DNA of 64,000 nt, taken from NCBI GenBank assembly GCA_051294375.1, contig CM119264.1, positions 26,373,011 to 26,437,010 of the forward strand, given 5' to 3'. Each line of letters begins with the position of its first letter. Within the stretch, counting starts at the first letter, position 1. The notes beneath the pieces are model-generated. The model was not told where the DNA came from. It saw only the letters and a list, made by a program, of their open reading frames with translations, and searched no databases. The position numbers and the translations under genes were made by a program. This DNA is from Paraspadella gotoi (lineage: Eukaryota; Chaetognatha). Positions 45,806-57,805 of this stretch are shown here, piece after piece.

Positions 45806-46282
45806 CTGTTAAAAATTCTTTTTTTTTTTCAGTTTTGAGAAAAACTTTTTGCCTCGAGCTTATTGTTCCTCCAACTTACGGCGACACACACAAAAAAATA
45901 ATATCGAACTTGTTCAACTTTTTGATCCTTCAACAACGTTTACAATCAGGTTTTATGATTTTTCACGTATTCAAATCACGAAATACACATTTCATTTTCT
46001 CACTCAAAGTTTACTCTCTCTGTCTCTAAACCTCTCTCCCTTGACATTTTCCCTTTCCTTATCTCCCACCCCCTTTCTCTCTTTTCCCTTTTTCGCCTGA
46101 CGACCTTATCAAGATCTTTTCGCTTTGCATATCAACTTCGCCCGACTAAATCCTCCTTTTCACATCCGGGGGGGGAAGTGGGCGTCGACGAAGGGACGTC
46201 GACCCAGGCGGAGACGCAGGTGCGGCTCTGCCGGGCGCCGCAGGGCGACACGGAAAATATCTTCGCTTTTTTGAGGGTTGGT

Positions 46283-46325
46283 GGATGCGGCGGATGCGGC
46301 GGATGCGGCGGGTGCAGCGGGTGCG
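46283..46325 (+). repeat. 9-bp tandem repeat (GGATGCGGC)
   Basis: Three perfect and two diverged units in a GC-rich patch (46165-46340). One frame through the patch reads GGCGGCGGC repeats preceded by ETQVRLCRAPQGDTENIFAF, which could be coding but has no ATG. Confidence 0.85.
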
Positions 46326-46752
46326 CGGATACTGCAGAAATAATTATGTTTTATTATTAGCGATTACTAGTGACTTTTTGACGATAGCTGTATTATCTCA
46401 GTTATAGTAGGACAGAAAAAAAACTATAGTTTCTACAATCAAATGCCCCAGAGACAAAGATAGTCTGAGTAAGGCATATAATTGATCCGCTTAAGAGTTA
46501 TGATTTGTCTTTTTATAATTTTATAATAAAATTAGAAATTTTTATTTTAATTTTAAATTTAATCAGACAAATCTATATTTTATTTTTTTAATCATGAAAA
46601 GTATTTTAAACCTACATACCCTATTTAAATATCGAGTGACACATCGCATAAAAAAAAAAACCTTCCCTGACCATTTCGCTCGAGGTGCGTCGTCTCAGGA
46701 GACGAAGCGCAGGTGAGTGATAAGGAGATGTCACGAAAAATCTTGACGTCCC

Positions 46753-46890
46753 TTGGGAGAACGGGAGAACGGGAGACAGGAGAAACGGGAGAAAACAGGA
46801 AGAACAGAGAGGCAGGAGAAAGCGGGAGAACGGGAGAACAGAGAACGGGAGACGGGAGAACAGGAGAACGAGAGAACGGGAGACGGGGAG
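46753..46890. repeat. (GGGAGAAC)n-like repeat
   Basis: GGGAGAAC and GGGAGAC units with frequent one-base changes, followed by a GGA-rich purine block to 46985. Confidence 0.88.
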
Positions 46891-46999
46891 GGAGAAAGGG
46901 GAGGAGGGGGAGGGAAGAGGAAGAGGGGATTGAGGAGGAAGTGGGGACTGGAGGAGGGGAAGGAGACGGAGGAAGCGGGGAAAGATACGTGTTTGACCT

Positions 47000-48420
47000 G
47001 AAATTAACCCAAAAAAAATGGACAATTTGATAATTTCTTTCTCCCAAAATTAGTTGTATTTAATTAAAAAGACCATTCTTTAGGCCGATGTTCGAGCATG
47101 CCTGCTTCTTGAAAGCGACACATTGATAATTTAATACGTTTCGGATTTTTATCAAGTTTATCCGAAGTAAATTAAATAAAAGAAATTTTAAAATATCAAG
47201 GCTGACCAAAGTTATATAGAGAAGAATGTAATATACAATTTTCCCTCCTCAGAGTAATAAGTTTCCCTTTTCAAGCGACCGTCTGTCAAAATTGATTCCT
47301 TTCGATCTTTTCTGAGTCGAACTTACCTTTTTTCTTTGCCTTCGAAGTTCGTTTCGTTTCCGTCAGAGTTCGAATGCCAACTTACCACGCAATTAAGTCA
47401 TCTTTTTCGTCGAGGTTCCTAATAAATATTCGGCCAAAGAAACGATAAAGAATTTGATTGCGAAAACATCAAAAGAGGAAGAAAGGGAAGGGAAAAGAGG
47501 GAGAAGAGGGGAGAAAAGAAAAAAAGAGACCCAATCCTTATGGCATCCCAATCTCTCAACTTACCCATCGAAATGCTGTCACCCCTCCGTACAACCGTTT
47601 TTCTACTTACCATACGCCTTCCCCACATAACCGAATCTTCGCCATGCAAAAAGCCTTACGATCAGATTCGCGTTCAAACCCTCGATAAAAACTTCTTTTT
47701 ATTTCCTCCCACTTTTTTTTTACTCCCCCGGAGTCCTCACTCAAAATGACTTACCCAAGGAGACTTACCCTAGAGGCCAAAACTGAGCCACACACCCGCA
47801 CTGCCACAGCTTCATCCTCACCCCCATAAAACTAAACCCACCCCCCCTAACTTCCCTACGGGTACTCCGTTATGAGTGGCAATATATTGGGGACGATTGT
47901 GTCTGGGATCTTGTAGTCCCTTCGCTTCTTTCGCTTTTATTGCTCCGCTTTCGTCTCTTAAAAGGATTCATGGCCCAAATTTTGACCGAAAATGGGAGAA
48001 TATTTTTTGCGGGGATGGGATCTTTTCCCGTCGCCCCTCGGGGGCAGGCGAGGGGGCGGGAGGGAAGGGGATGAAGAGCAAAGGTGGGAAAGGATGGGGT
48101 GCAGAGACCAGGGGAGAAGAATGGAAAGGGGGAGTTAAAAAATGAAAGGGGAGAGAAGAAAAAGTGACCGGATGAAAAGATTGAAACTGAAACGACGAAT
48201 GATTTTAACTAAGATAGATAAATAGTCAGTCTGAGATACGCAGAGATAGATCAATATGTATGGGTCATGCGGGAAAGCGTTTGTCGATCGATTGCATGGC
48301 TCTATCACCAAAAGTTTAATTTTCGTAATTCGGCTGGAAGGAATAGGGACAAGGACCATTCCGCTCTTTCTTTCTTTCTCTCTTTCTTTCTCTCTTTCTT
48401 TCTTTCTTTTTCTTCCTCTC
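47000..48420. other. Unannotated sequence
   Basis: AT-rich with a purine patch at 47465-47530, CCCACC/CCCTAC C-rich words at 47780-47865 and a G-rich part at 48015-48140. The frames here lack recognisable domains. Confidence 0.45.
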
Positions 48421-48425
48421 ACTTT

Positions 48426-48426
48426 C

Positions 48427-48502
<76 letters not shown>
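48426..48502. repeat. (CT)n microsatellite
   Basis: About 77 bp of CT repeat, preceded by a TTTC-rich stretch from 48364. Confidence 0.97.
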
Positions 48503-48508
<6 letters not shown>

Positions 48509-48780
48509 TTTCTTTTCGATTTTCAATATTTTTAACGTTTGGCTGATTCGATTTTTGATTATTATTAACTTAAAATTTAAATGTACGAAAGTATAAGCCT
48601 TTCTATTTTTCTCTTTCTAAATGAGGTTTTGTTGTTGTTGTTGTTGTGGAGTTTCGAATCTCGCGTTATATCCGTCTCGTCAGTCCCCGAGTCAACGGGG
48701 CGAATCGCGGCCCGAGTGATATATTAGTTTTCTATTAGTTTTTTTTTACTATCAGGGATTTGAGATATTGACCAGAGTTC

Positions 48781-48839
48781 GGGGCGGTGGAAGGGGAGTT
48801 GGGGCGGTGGAGGGGGATTTGGGGCGGTGGAAGGGGAGG
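48781..48839 (+). repeat. G-rich 20-bp repeat, three units
   Basis: GGGGCGGTGGAAGGGGAGTT and two close variants in tandem. There are at least six runs of four or more G within 59 bp, enough for G-quadruplex formation. Confidence 0.92.
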
Positions 48840-49142
48840 CGCTGAAATTGGGGGACACAGGGGGAAGAACATTAAGATCCAAATGAAGATTCGTGCTATT
48901 TTTTAACCATTTTTAGGTGGGCCCGATAAAGCAAAGGAAAAGTGATTCGCTAAGTGTGGTTAATGTCACCAACGCAATGAATAAGACAACGATACAGGCT
49001 TCACTGGCTACACATGTTATTGCCTAATAACTAGACAGAAGACTAGTCAAAAGATTGGCTGCCACATGATTACAAGTATGATTTATAATAACATCTTCTG
49101 CGCACGGATTCGTGTAGTTCCTTCAGCTGACTCTCTTTTTTA

Positions 49143-49290
49143 CTTCTTCCTTTCCTTATTTTTCTCTCTCTTTTCCTTCTTCCTTTCCTTATTATACTCT
49201 CTCTTTACCTTCTTCCTTTCCTTATTTTACTCTCTCTTTACCTTCTTCCTTTCCTTATTTTACTCTCTCTGTACCTTCTTCCTTCCCTTA
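49143..49290. repeat. 33-bp minisatellite, about 4.5 units
   Basis: Consensus CTTCTTCCTTTCCTTATTTT then ACTCTCTCTTTAC. Since 33 is divisible by three, one frame reads an 11-residue Phe/Leu/Ser repeat. Confidence 0.95.
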
Positions 49291-49337
49291 CTCTAAATTA
49301 TAACTACCTTCTTTCCTAACTCCTCATTTCGCACTTC

Positions 49338-49453
<116 letters not shown>

Positions 49454-49565
49454 CCCCCTCTCTCTCCCTTCTGTCTCTCCTTTTCCCGGTTGTTGTTTTG
49501 ACAGCGGAAAATTCCGGACTTATTGAAAAACGATCAGTAACCATAACATCGAGATAGAGGGTCTA

Positions 49566-49727
49566 ATGGACACGAAGGATTCCGCAGCTGTGGACGCGAC
49601 CGAGGGGAAGGCCAAGGGTGGATCGGGCGCCCCAAGGAGGGTGGCTCGCCCAAGGGTAGGAATGCTACTAGAGGGGGTTTCGGACGACAAAGCGAGGGGT
49701 CGTTGGGCGCTCAAAAAATACTTCTAG
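49566..49727 (+). CDS. Small hypothetical protein or exon, 53 aa
   Basis: An ATG-initiated frame beginning MDTKDSAAVDATEGKAKGGS, with a basic centre (APRRVARPRVG) and the end SDDKARGRWALKKYF. It is GC-richer than its surroundings and free of simple repeats. The frame is open for 13 codons upstream of the ATG. A TTTTGACAG acceptor-like site at 49494-49502 opens another frame, so a frameshift near 49540-49555 is possible. No domain recognised. Confidence 0.3.
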   Translation: MDTKDSAAVDATEGKAKGGSGAPRRVARPRVGMLLEGVSDDKARGRWALKKYF

Positions 49728-50025
49728 GCGAAAGGCGTTTTATCAAAAAAAAAGTTTTTTTTCGGATCGTTCAAAAGTGTGGTTTTGGGGGTTTAATTTC
49801 CAGTACGAATAGGTGGAAAATCTGGGCATTGATTCGTAAAAATTTGGGTCAGCTATTGTTAGTCAGGGGTTGGTTCTAAACCTTCTTTTTGTTTTATATT
49901 TATTCTTTGGTTATAAATTCTAATTAAGGTCATCGAGACTGACTAATGATTTACCACGAGACGAGGAATTTAGAAACGTCGAAAGGGATATCGGGCAGAC
50001 CTAATCCAAAAGTCTTCGGGAAGAC

Positions 50026-50292
50026 CTAAAATCCAAAAATCGATCGAACAGACTTTCTGATAACAAACGAATGACAGGCACGTCGAACCAAAGTCGCTGC
50101 CACCCTCGATCCTGCGTACATTCCCCCCCTTCGAGGTAAGGTCTTTGGTAAGGGCGTCGAGGCGAAGGCTTCGTTCCTCACCCAGAAATTTCCGATTCCT
50201 TTATTTCCTTCCTCATCGCGAATCAAGAGGGCAACGACGTTACGCACGTCTTGTCGCCGACAAATGAACAAATCGAAGAAAAGCGACGCCAT
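50026..50292 (-). CDS. Hypothetical protein with TISU-type start, 88 aa
   Basis: The start codon lies in CAAGATGGCGTC, 11 of 12 bases of the TISU/YY1 element (SAASATGGCGGC) that marks start codons of genes with very short 5' leaders. The protein begins MASLFFDLFICRRQDVRNVV and continues LLIRDEEGNKGIGNFWVRN. TTCTGG|GTGAGG within it could be a splice donor, leaving a 37-codon first exon. Composition is balanced, unlike neighbouring frames. Family unknown. Confidence 0.3.
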   Translation of the reverse strand: MASLFFDLFICRRQDVRNVVALLIRDEEGNKGIGNFWVRNEAFASTPLPKTLPRRGGMYAGSRVAATLVRRACHSFVIRKSVRSIFGF

Positions 50293-50673
50293 CTTGGATT
50301 TTTTTTTATGAGAGTAAGGGGGGTGAAAAATGGGGGCTTGTCTCGTATCGACTGGATTCTTGACAAGGTCTTTCTTGTCAAATCAACGTCGCTCTTTTTT
50401 TTTCTCGATGCCGGGTTGTTATTTTCGGGGGGAGGCGGCAGGGGGGCGGCGGTTTTATTTCGTTTGTTGTGTTTCGGTCTGTCAGCATAAAAAGTGTGGG
50501 GGATTTGTCAACCTCTCATCTGACCGTCTAGTGCGAAATTAAAATTTAAAAAAATCAAAAATGAGTTGAGACTTCATTATTTTAGGGGATAGAGACTATG
50601 GAAAAAACGCTTCTGGCTTTTTATTGCGGGTGAGTTAATCCGCTAAATTAGATTAACGATAAACTAAGCACTG

Positions 50674-50676
<3 letters not shown>

Positions 50677-50732
<56 letters not shown>

Positions 50733-50763
50733 CTCTCTCTCTCTCCTCTCTCTTCTCTCTCTC
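50677..50763. repeat. (CT)n tract with CTTCTC interruptions
   Basis: Perfect CT to about 50723, then CT broken by TTCTC and CCTC. Confidence 0.96.
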
Positions 50764-51214
50764 TTCATGTTTTCATTCGGCCTTTCATTCTACGTTTTCC
50801 GGGTTCTCGTTATATTTTTTAATTGTTTTTATTATTTGTTTGCCCTTTCCCATCGGTCTTTGTTTTCCTCACTTTTTATGGGATTTTTTTACGAACTTTT
50901 ACGTATTTTTGAAATTATGGTTAATTCATTAAATTCTTCTTACTTTCAGTGATGCAGAAATAAAAAACCTTTATAGCTCACGATTTTTTTTTAATTTTAA
51001 GAAATATCCAATGATACCGTTTTATGACTTCAAGTCGGAAGGTAGTCGGATATACTAGTTAATTTTTAGCAATTCATAATAATTAGACAAACATAATAAA
51101 AAGAGAAAACTCGCGTATTTCGATTCGTGTTCATCTCTACGGTTATTACGAGACCAGCGTCGACAAAACTCATGAGGATTCTGAACCCTGACGCAAGAAA
51201 GGCGATAATCAATA

Positions 51215-52340
51215 ACGAAAAAAAAAACAAGAAACAAAAAAAAAGAAAGAGAAAAAAACAAGATAAAAATATTTGGAAGAAAAAAAAAGAAGAGAAGGGA
51301 AATTGAAATGAGAAAAGGGAGAAAGAAAAAAAAGAAGAGGAGGAGAAAAAATAAATAAAAAAAAGAGGAAAGAAAGTAGAAAGAAAGAAAGAGATTGAGA
51401 TGGAAAGAAAGAAAGAAAAATCGAGGTCTTAATGAAGAAAAGCGTCGGAGTTCGTGTATCGACGAGAATTCGAGAGAAGAAGTCGAAAGAAGACACGGAA
51501 TTTCGCGGTTAGAATTGCATCGGAGGAATGGGAGTAAGANNNNNNNNNNNNNNNNNNNNNNNNNNNNNNNNNNNNNNNNNNNNNNNNNNNNNNNNNNNNN
51601 NNNNNNNNNNNNNNNNNNNNNNNNNNNNNNNNNNNNNNNNNNNNNNNNNNNNNNNNNNNNNNNNNNNNNNNNNNNNNNNNNNNNNNNNNNNNNNNNNNNN
51701 NNNNNNNNNNNNNNNNNNNNNNNNNNNNNNNNNNNNNNNNNNNNNNNNNNNNNNNNNNNNNNNNNNNNNNNNNNNNNNNNNNNNNNNNNNNNNNNNNNNN
51801 NNNNNNNNNNNNNNNGGATGAGGAGGAGGAGGAGGAGGAAGAATAAAGGAAAAGAAGAAGAAGAAAAAAATCTAGGGAGGGAGGAAAAGGAAAAATAAAA
51901 TAAGAATGATGGATAAGTTAAAGAATGAATTAAGTCCTGAGAGAAAGTTTTAAAAAACCTGAGGAAAGGAAAAGAAGATATTAAAAAAAAAAAAGAGGAA
52001 AACGGAACGAATTGACGGAGAAACAAAACGGATAAGAAATGGAAGAGTAAAAAGAAGAGAAAAAAGCTCAGAGGCCAAAAGGGGAAAGTTGTGCACATGT
52101 CCGATGAAAACGATAAAGTCAATTCGGGGGGGGAGGAAGAGAGGGAGGGAGGAAGGAGGTTGGGAGGAAGTTAAGGAAAAGGAGAGTGGGAGGGAGAGAC
52201 TGATGAGAGAGGGGAGGACGGTAGGGAAAGAGGGAAGGAGAAACTGAAAGGAAAGTGGGAGGAAATTATTAAAAGAAGAAAGAGAGGTGGATTGGGAGAC
52301 AGAAAATGAAAGGGAAAAAAAGATAATAAAAAGAGAGTGG
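51215..52340. repeat. Polypurine domain over 1 kb
   Basis: On both sides of the N gap the plus strand is mostly A and G, with GAAA, GGAGGA and GAGGGA patches. Frames on the minus strand are Phe/Leu/Ser-rich artefacts. A mixed-sequence island at 51420-51540 reads SCIDENSREEVERRHG and may be non-repetitive, but it is interrupted by the gap. Confidence 0.8.
51540..51815. other. Assembly gap (276 N)
   Basis: Unknown sequence inside the polypurine domain. Confidence 0.98.
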
Positions 52341-52595
52341 GTGGAAGATATTAAAAGGAAAAAGAGAAGGGGTAATGGAAAAAAAGAAAATAAAAGGAAG
52401 ATAATGAAAGTAAAAAGGAGACAGGAAATGAAAGGATAGTGAAAAGAAGATAATAAGTAGAGAGAAAATGACTAAAGTAAGACAAGGAGGAGAAAAAAAA
52501 AGAGGAAAAAGAAAATTGAAAGAAATTAAGAAATCGATAGGTTTGTGGGAAAGCGGTTGACCGAGGACGGTTAGTGAGACCGAAAAGACTTTGAT

Positions 52596-52601
<6 letters not shown>

Positions 52602-52630
<29 letters not shown>

Positions 52631-52812
52631 AGAGAGAGAGAGAGAGAAAGAAGGTATGAGGGGAGCGAAGGCAATAAAAGATTTTGGGACGACAGGAAAT
52701 GATTGAGGTAAGCCGGTAAAAAACGACCACATGGGCGGACGAGAGAGAGAAGAGAGGAGAGGAGAGAGAGAGAAGAGAGAGAGGAGAGAGAGAAGAGAGA
52801 GAGAGAGAGAGA
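52602..52812. repeat. (GA)n tracts
   Basis: Interrupted GA repeats at 52602-52648 and 52740-52812 with about 90 bp of unique sequence between. Confidence 0.95.
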
Positions 52813-52816
52813 GCAG

Positions 52817-52972
52817 ATGAAGATGTCGCAAGGGCGGAAAAGTAGCTGCCGACTTCAATCCTCGATTTCTCTTCCACCGAATTCCATTTCTCCATCATAC
52901 GATTCCCTCATACGTCATTCCACGTCCGAAGAGGCGACGGGGACGAAAGCGGCGGCGGCGGCGGCGGCGGCG
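52817..52972 (+). CDS. Possible N-terminal coding exon, cut by gap
   Basis: Frame begins MKMSQGRKSSCRLQSSISLP, is Ser/Pro-rich, and ends in an eight-residue alanine run (GCG repeat) that enters the N gap. It starts five bases after a GA tract, as a 5' leader might. Incomplete and without a recognised domain. Confidence 0.2.
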
Positions 52973-53548
52973 NNNNNNNNNNNNNNNNNNNNNNNNNNNN
53001 NNNNNNNNNNNNNNNNNNNNNNNNNNNNNNNNNNNNNNNNNNNNNNNNNNNNNNNNNNNNNNNNNNNNNNNNNNNNNNNNNNNNNNNNNNNNNNNNNNNN
53101 NNNNNNNNNNNNNNNNNNNNNNNNNNNNNNNNNNNNNNNNNNNNNNNNNNNNNNNNNNNNNNNNNNNNNNNNNNNNNNNNNNNNNNNNNNNNNNNNNNNN
53201 NNNNNNNNNNNNNNNNNNNNNNNNNNNNNNNNNNNNNNNNNNNNNNNNNNNNNNNNNNNNNNNNNNNNNNNNNNNNNNNNNNNNNNNNNNNNNNNNNNNN
53301 NNNNNNNNNNNNNNNNNNNNNNNNNNNNNNNNNNNNNNNNNNNNNNNNNNNNNNNNNNNNNNNNNNNNNNNNNNNNNNNNNNNNNNNNNNNNNNNNNNNN
53401 NNNNNNNNNNNNNNNNNNNNNNNNNNNNNNNNNNNNNNNNNNNNNNNNNNNNNNNNNNNNNNNNNNNNNNNNNNNNNNNNNNNNNNNNNNNNNNNNNNNN
53501 NNNNNNNNNNNNNNNNNNNNNNNNNNNNNNNNNNNNNNNNNNNNNNNN
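52973..53548. other. Assembly gap (576 N)
   Basis: Unknown sequence. Begins within a (GCG)n repeat. Confidence 0.98.
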
Positions 53549-54062
53549 CAAAGAGAACTCCTGCCACGAGTTTCGATATAAATCAAGTCTCGAGTCCGAA
53601 GACGAAAAACCGACGTCGCAAATCTGGTGAAGACTTTTCATGAGGTGCCCTCTGCCCACAGCGCCACTTCCCACTGTGCTCACTGCCCAGTGCTCAATGG
53701 GCCAACCGACTATCGAGTCCACCGGACGTACCCCCAACTTCTCTTTAAATTCATAGTCCACCTCTTTTTAAAGCTTTTGTAAAGCACAAAGTTTTATTAC
53801 AAAATTTTGTCGGTTGATTTAAAACTTTGTCATCTTTCCCTTGAATTTTTTTTAAAAAAACGGGAGGTTCTCTAGAATTGGGACAGAAGATTATATAGAA
53901 ACCATTTATAATTTCCTACAAACAACACAAAGCAAATCCTCGCATTCATTTTATAAAAAAATAAAGCGGCCAGCAACGATACGCGTGTAGCGAAGACTGG
54001 CAAAGAGAAGCCGGTAATGATAGTCGTCTCAGAGAAACTGGCATTCCGAAAACAATTTATTT
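53549..54062. other. Unannotated sequence right of gap
   Basis: A minus-strand frame from 53761 into the gap has balanced composition (VGWPIEHWAVSTVGSGAVGR) but no ATG near its start. CACTGCCCA/CACTGTGC words recur at 53650-53705. Coding is unproven. Confidence 0.3.
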
Positions 54063-55180
54063 TCATCCCCGAGGTCCGCAACGCTTGACCCGCATATTGC
54101 CTCTAAACAAGGCGTAGGACAGACTCTGCGTTGACATGGGGGCAGCAGAGAAGCTGAGGGCGGAAGATGGACGAGAGGAGGCATGAGAGTAGGCGAGGGG
54201 TAAGATTATAGAGGGCACGGTATCAGTCACGAGGAGTGCGGAATATCGCACTGAGAGATGGGCGTCCCAGAGAGCAGAGCGGGGAAGATGAGGAAAAGGA
54301 GGAGAAAGAAGAGGGGGAAGCGGACTGCAGAGAAGGGAGCTGAAGATGGCAGAGGAGCGCCGGGACCATTCATTGCAATGAGAGGGCAGCGGAGGACATG
54401 ATGGTAGCATACAGAAAGGGAAAAGCACTGACGAGGAGAGGCCGGCATGAAGGGACGAAGATCAAGAACGCGAAATAAAAGACGGTACAACGGTCCTTAT
54501 GGATCATTTAAAAAATAGCTTTCGCTAAAAAAAACCTTAAGGGAAAATTTGAAAGAGACAAAAGAAACAAACAAGGTGAGAGAAGAACAAGGAAGGAACG
54601 GAAAAAAAAGAGGCAATTAGGTGGGCGGCCGACATTTCGCGATCAAAGAGAAACGAGCCAAAAGAATCATAAAGCAGTTGAAAACTGAAGAGAACAACAC
54701 GCAAGAGATATACCCTTAGGACGCGAGAGAGAGAGAATAGAGACGAGACGACACCGCAGAGATCGCACCGAGAGAGGACGCAGACTGAGAGACGGAGAGA
54801 GACGGAGAGACGCAGACGAGCAACGACGACGAGAGAGAGAGTACGAGAGATTGCGTTTTCGTCGATCCAACAAAAGTGGCGGAAGAAGTAGAGCGCATAG
54901 CACTGGACACGGCGCAGAGGTACAGAATTGCGTAAGGTGGCCGTTTTTTAACAATGCGAGCAAGGAAGCGAGTGAGGAAAACGCGAAAAAAAAGAAAAAG
55001 ATGCGATCGCAAAGCCGCGTCCGGCAGGCAGATAGCCAAACTGCAGATGAGCGAAATGATTGTGTAAATGAAGTCTTCTGCTGGCGAAAAAAGAAAATCG
55101 TGCAAACGCGAAAAAAAAAGAGCGAACCACCGAGCAAGGAGCAAGAAGAAAGAAATGAAAGAAAGAGGAGGAAATGAATG
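54063..55180. other. Purine-rich unannotated sequence
   Basis: GAGAG/GACGAG-rich DNA with many irregular one-base changes, similar in texture to the low-quality block at 15-18 kb. Long minus-strand frames are Leu/Ser-rich and not believed. Confidence 0.4.
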
Positions 55181-56320
55181 TGATAAAATTTAGGTTAAAT
55201 GAAAGACGTAGTAGAACAGGAAAGGAAAAAAGAAGAATATTAATAGAAGACTTAAAAGAAAATAAAAAGACCGAAAGAATTAATCAAATGAAAAAAAGCG
55301 ATAAATCAAAAAAAAGAGAAACAAACGAAGGATGAAACACGAATAGAAAAGAAAAAAGAAAAAAAAATGAGGGAGTATTAAAGAAGAAGCGCATTTCGTA
55401 CCGCTTTTAGCAGTTATTGGCTGATATAAAGAAATGAAAAGGCAGAGTAATAGGAAAGTAGAAGAAAAAGAAAATGAGAATAAGAAGAGAAAAGAGAAAA
55501 GGAAAGACCCGAAATAGAAAAAGGAAAGAAAGAATAAAAGAGAGAAAGAGAAGAAAAAGAACAGAAAAGAAAATGACGGAAAAATAAAAAGGAAAAGCAA
55601 AAAGAAATGGAGAAAAAGAGGCGCGAATCTTCGTTCCCCTTTCGATGGTCCGACGTTCGTTTTGACGTCTTTAAAAGTCAAACCGCGAACAAAACGCGAT
55701 GATTTTTAAACGAGAGAGGACCAAAACTCCACCCAAGGCTTTTTCAAACAAAAGAGCAGTCGAGCTTAAAGTTTAAAGTTTAAAGTTTAAAGTACCTATT
55801 GCGGGGATTGAAATTTAAATTGAAACTTTAAATTTAAATTCAAACAGTCAATAAGTTTAAACAATAGATGATATGGTTAATAACTTAATACCAACAGCTG
55901 GTTAATAATGACTGGTGTAATGGTGTAATTTTGTAGTTAATTTTAGGCAACAATTCACAAACGCCATGGGGTTTTTATGGATCTCATATATAAAAAAAAA
56001 GGAAGTGAGAAAATATATTCAAATTCATAAAGTAGCATACAAGTCTTCCTTTTCTCCGTTAAAGTAAAACCCAGCTGAGACAAAAGGTTCAGGAATGATA
56101 AAAAACCCAAAAAGCTTTGGCGGCGACGGTGAATGAAGAGGAGGAGGAGGAGGAGGAGGAGGAAGGGAAGGGGGACTCAAAACAGGTGACACTCAACGAG
56201 GAGAGAGAACAGAAAGAATAAAAGACAATAAAAAAGTGGAAAAAGAATAGAAAAGTTATGTGGTAGACTCGGCGGCGAAATAACCGGACGTGGGCCGTCT
56301 AGTAACGCCGCCAGCCGGGG
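55181..56320. other. Unannotated sequence
   Basis: Polypurine to 55620. A four-unit GTTTAAA repeat at 55768-55795 is followed by AT-rich TTTAAATT words, some inverted. A (GGA)n patch lies at 56137-56165. No gene supported. Confidence 0.45.
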
Positions 56321-56330
56321 AAGGTGGTGC

Positions 56331-56610
56331 CGGTGGGTAGAGATGGTAAGTTGGGTATGAAAGGAATAGGGATGGCGGAGTTGGTACGTTAGCGTAGAGA
56401 TGGCTTACTTAGACAGAGATGGCAGAGATGGCTTAGTTTGGTAGAGATGGTTCCAACCGGTAGAGATGATGCCTGTTGATGAAGAAAAAGCTTTTTGTAG
56501 TGTAGATTGTTTTGTGAGTAAAAGATGCCTATTTGTTCGATTGAGCCGTGGTCTGTACAGATGATTTAGTTTAGCAAAGATGGTGCCAGTCGGTAGAGAT
56601 TAGATGGCGC
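56331..56610 (+). repeat. Irregular repeat of GTAGAGATGG
   Basis: The word GGTAGAGATGG or a one-base variant recurs about ten times at spacings of roughly 15-35 bp, often followed by CTTAGTT or GTGCCAG-like sequence. A decayed minisatellite is the likely explanation. Confidence 0.75.
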
Positions 56611-56989
56611 GCAGGGGCGTAGAGTCGGGCGGTAGAATCGGCGCCGCCACAAATCAAAGACAAAAGAACGAAGATAAAATGCGGACTGAATAACAATCGT
56701 CGACGGAGACAGGGTAAGGGGTTTTTTTTGTGGGTGAGGTGGGTATTGGGTAGGTGGGGGCGGTAGAGAGAGTTGGGGGAACCGGAGGGTGAGTGAAAAG
56801 GTGAGAGAGGCTGTAGTAGAAGGTAAGGCGACGAGTGTGGAATAAAAAAAGAGAGGGCATAAAAGAGTTAGTGGGAGAAGGTGGTGGTGGAGGTGGTGGT
56901 GGTGGTGGCGATAAATTAGGTCGTAAGGAAATGGAGTTTTAAACTTAGAGGATGAGTTTTGAGAAAACTGATTAATATCTCGGATTTAG

Positions 56990-57765
56990 TTCTCATTTAT
57001 TCTTTTTGAATTTTTTTTCCTTTTCTTTCTTTTCTTTATTTAGACTCTCTCCTTTCTTTACTTTTGTCCGACTGTTTCTGTGGTTGATGTTTGCCAATGA
57101 GAGATTACAAATAGATTTTCATTCGACGAAAAAGACTATTTAATCAACTTAGGATATTTTTCTTTAAACTTTGCCGTTTCCCATCGTCATTGTCAACGTC
57201 GTTGTCTGATTCACAGACTTTTCCATCGTTGTCGTCACTGTCGGCGTTATCTTTGTCGTCGTCGTCGTTTCTGTCGTCGTTCTCGTCGTCGTCCCGATCG
57301 TCACCGTTCTCGTGATCTTTCATGACAAGGAAAATCCATTATTGATTCCACCCCCGATCCTGATGAGGCCCTCGCCTAGGCGGAGTGAAAAAAAAAGGGG
57401 TGTGGAGGAATGAGGGGTTGGGTTAATAAGGGGGTGTTGGAGGAAAGGAAAGGAAAAAGAAAAGTTGGAGGAAGGAAAGAAGAGGAAACGAAATAAAACT
57501 ATACTAACTAATTTTAGTTAATGACGTAAATATCGAAAATACATTGAGTGAAAAAATTTAAAAAAAAAAGATTTGCGAAAATCAGACCGAAAACTTTTCT
57601 TTCTTTCCAAAAATTACTATATTCATAAGAAACCTTAGAATAAGATCAAAGAGACAAAGATAAAAGTAATTTTTACTTATTTGAACATTTTTATGAATTT
57701 ATGTCTGTGAAAAAAAATTAAAAAAAGATAGAGAAGAAAGGAAAAATTATAAAAAAAGAAAAAGT

Positions 57766-57805
<40 letters not shown>

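Noticed and set aside
46178-46360. Cysteine/glycine-rich frame
   Set aside because: The GGCGGC part is a 9-bp tandem repeat and there is no ATG. The preceding stretch is interesting but too short to call.
54667-55137. 156-codon minus-strand frame
   Set aside because: Leu/Ser/Phe-rich reading of purine-rich, irregular sequence with no domain and an overlapping alternative frame.
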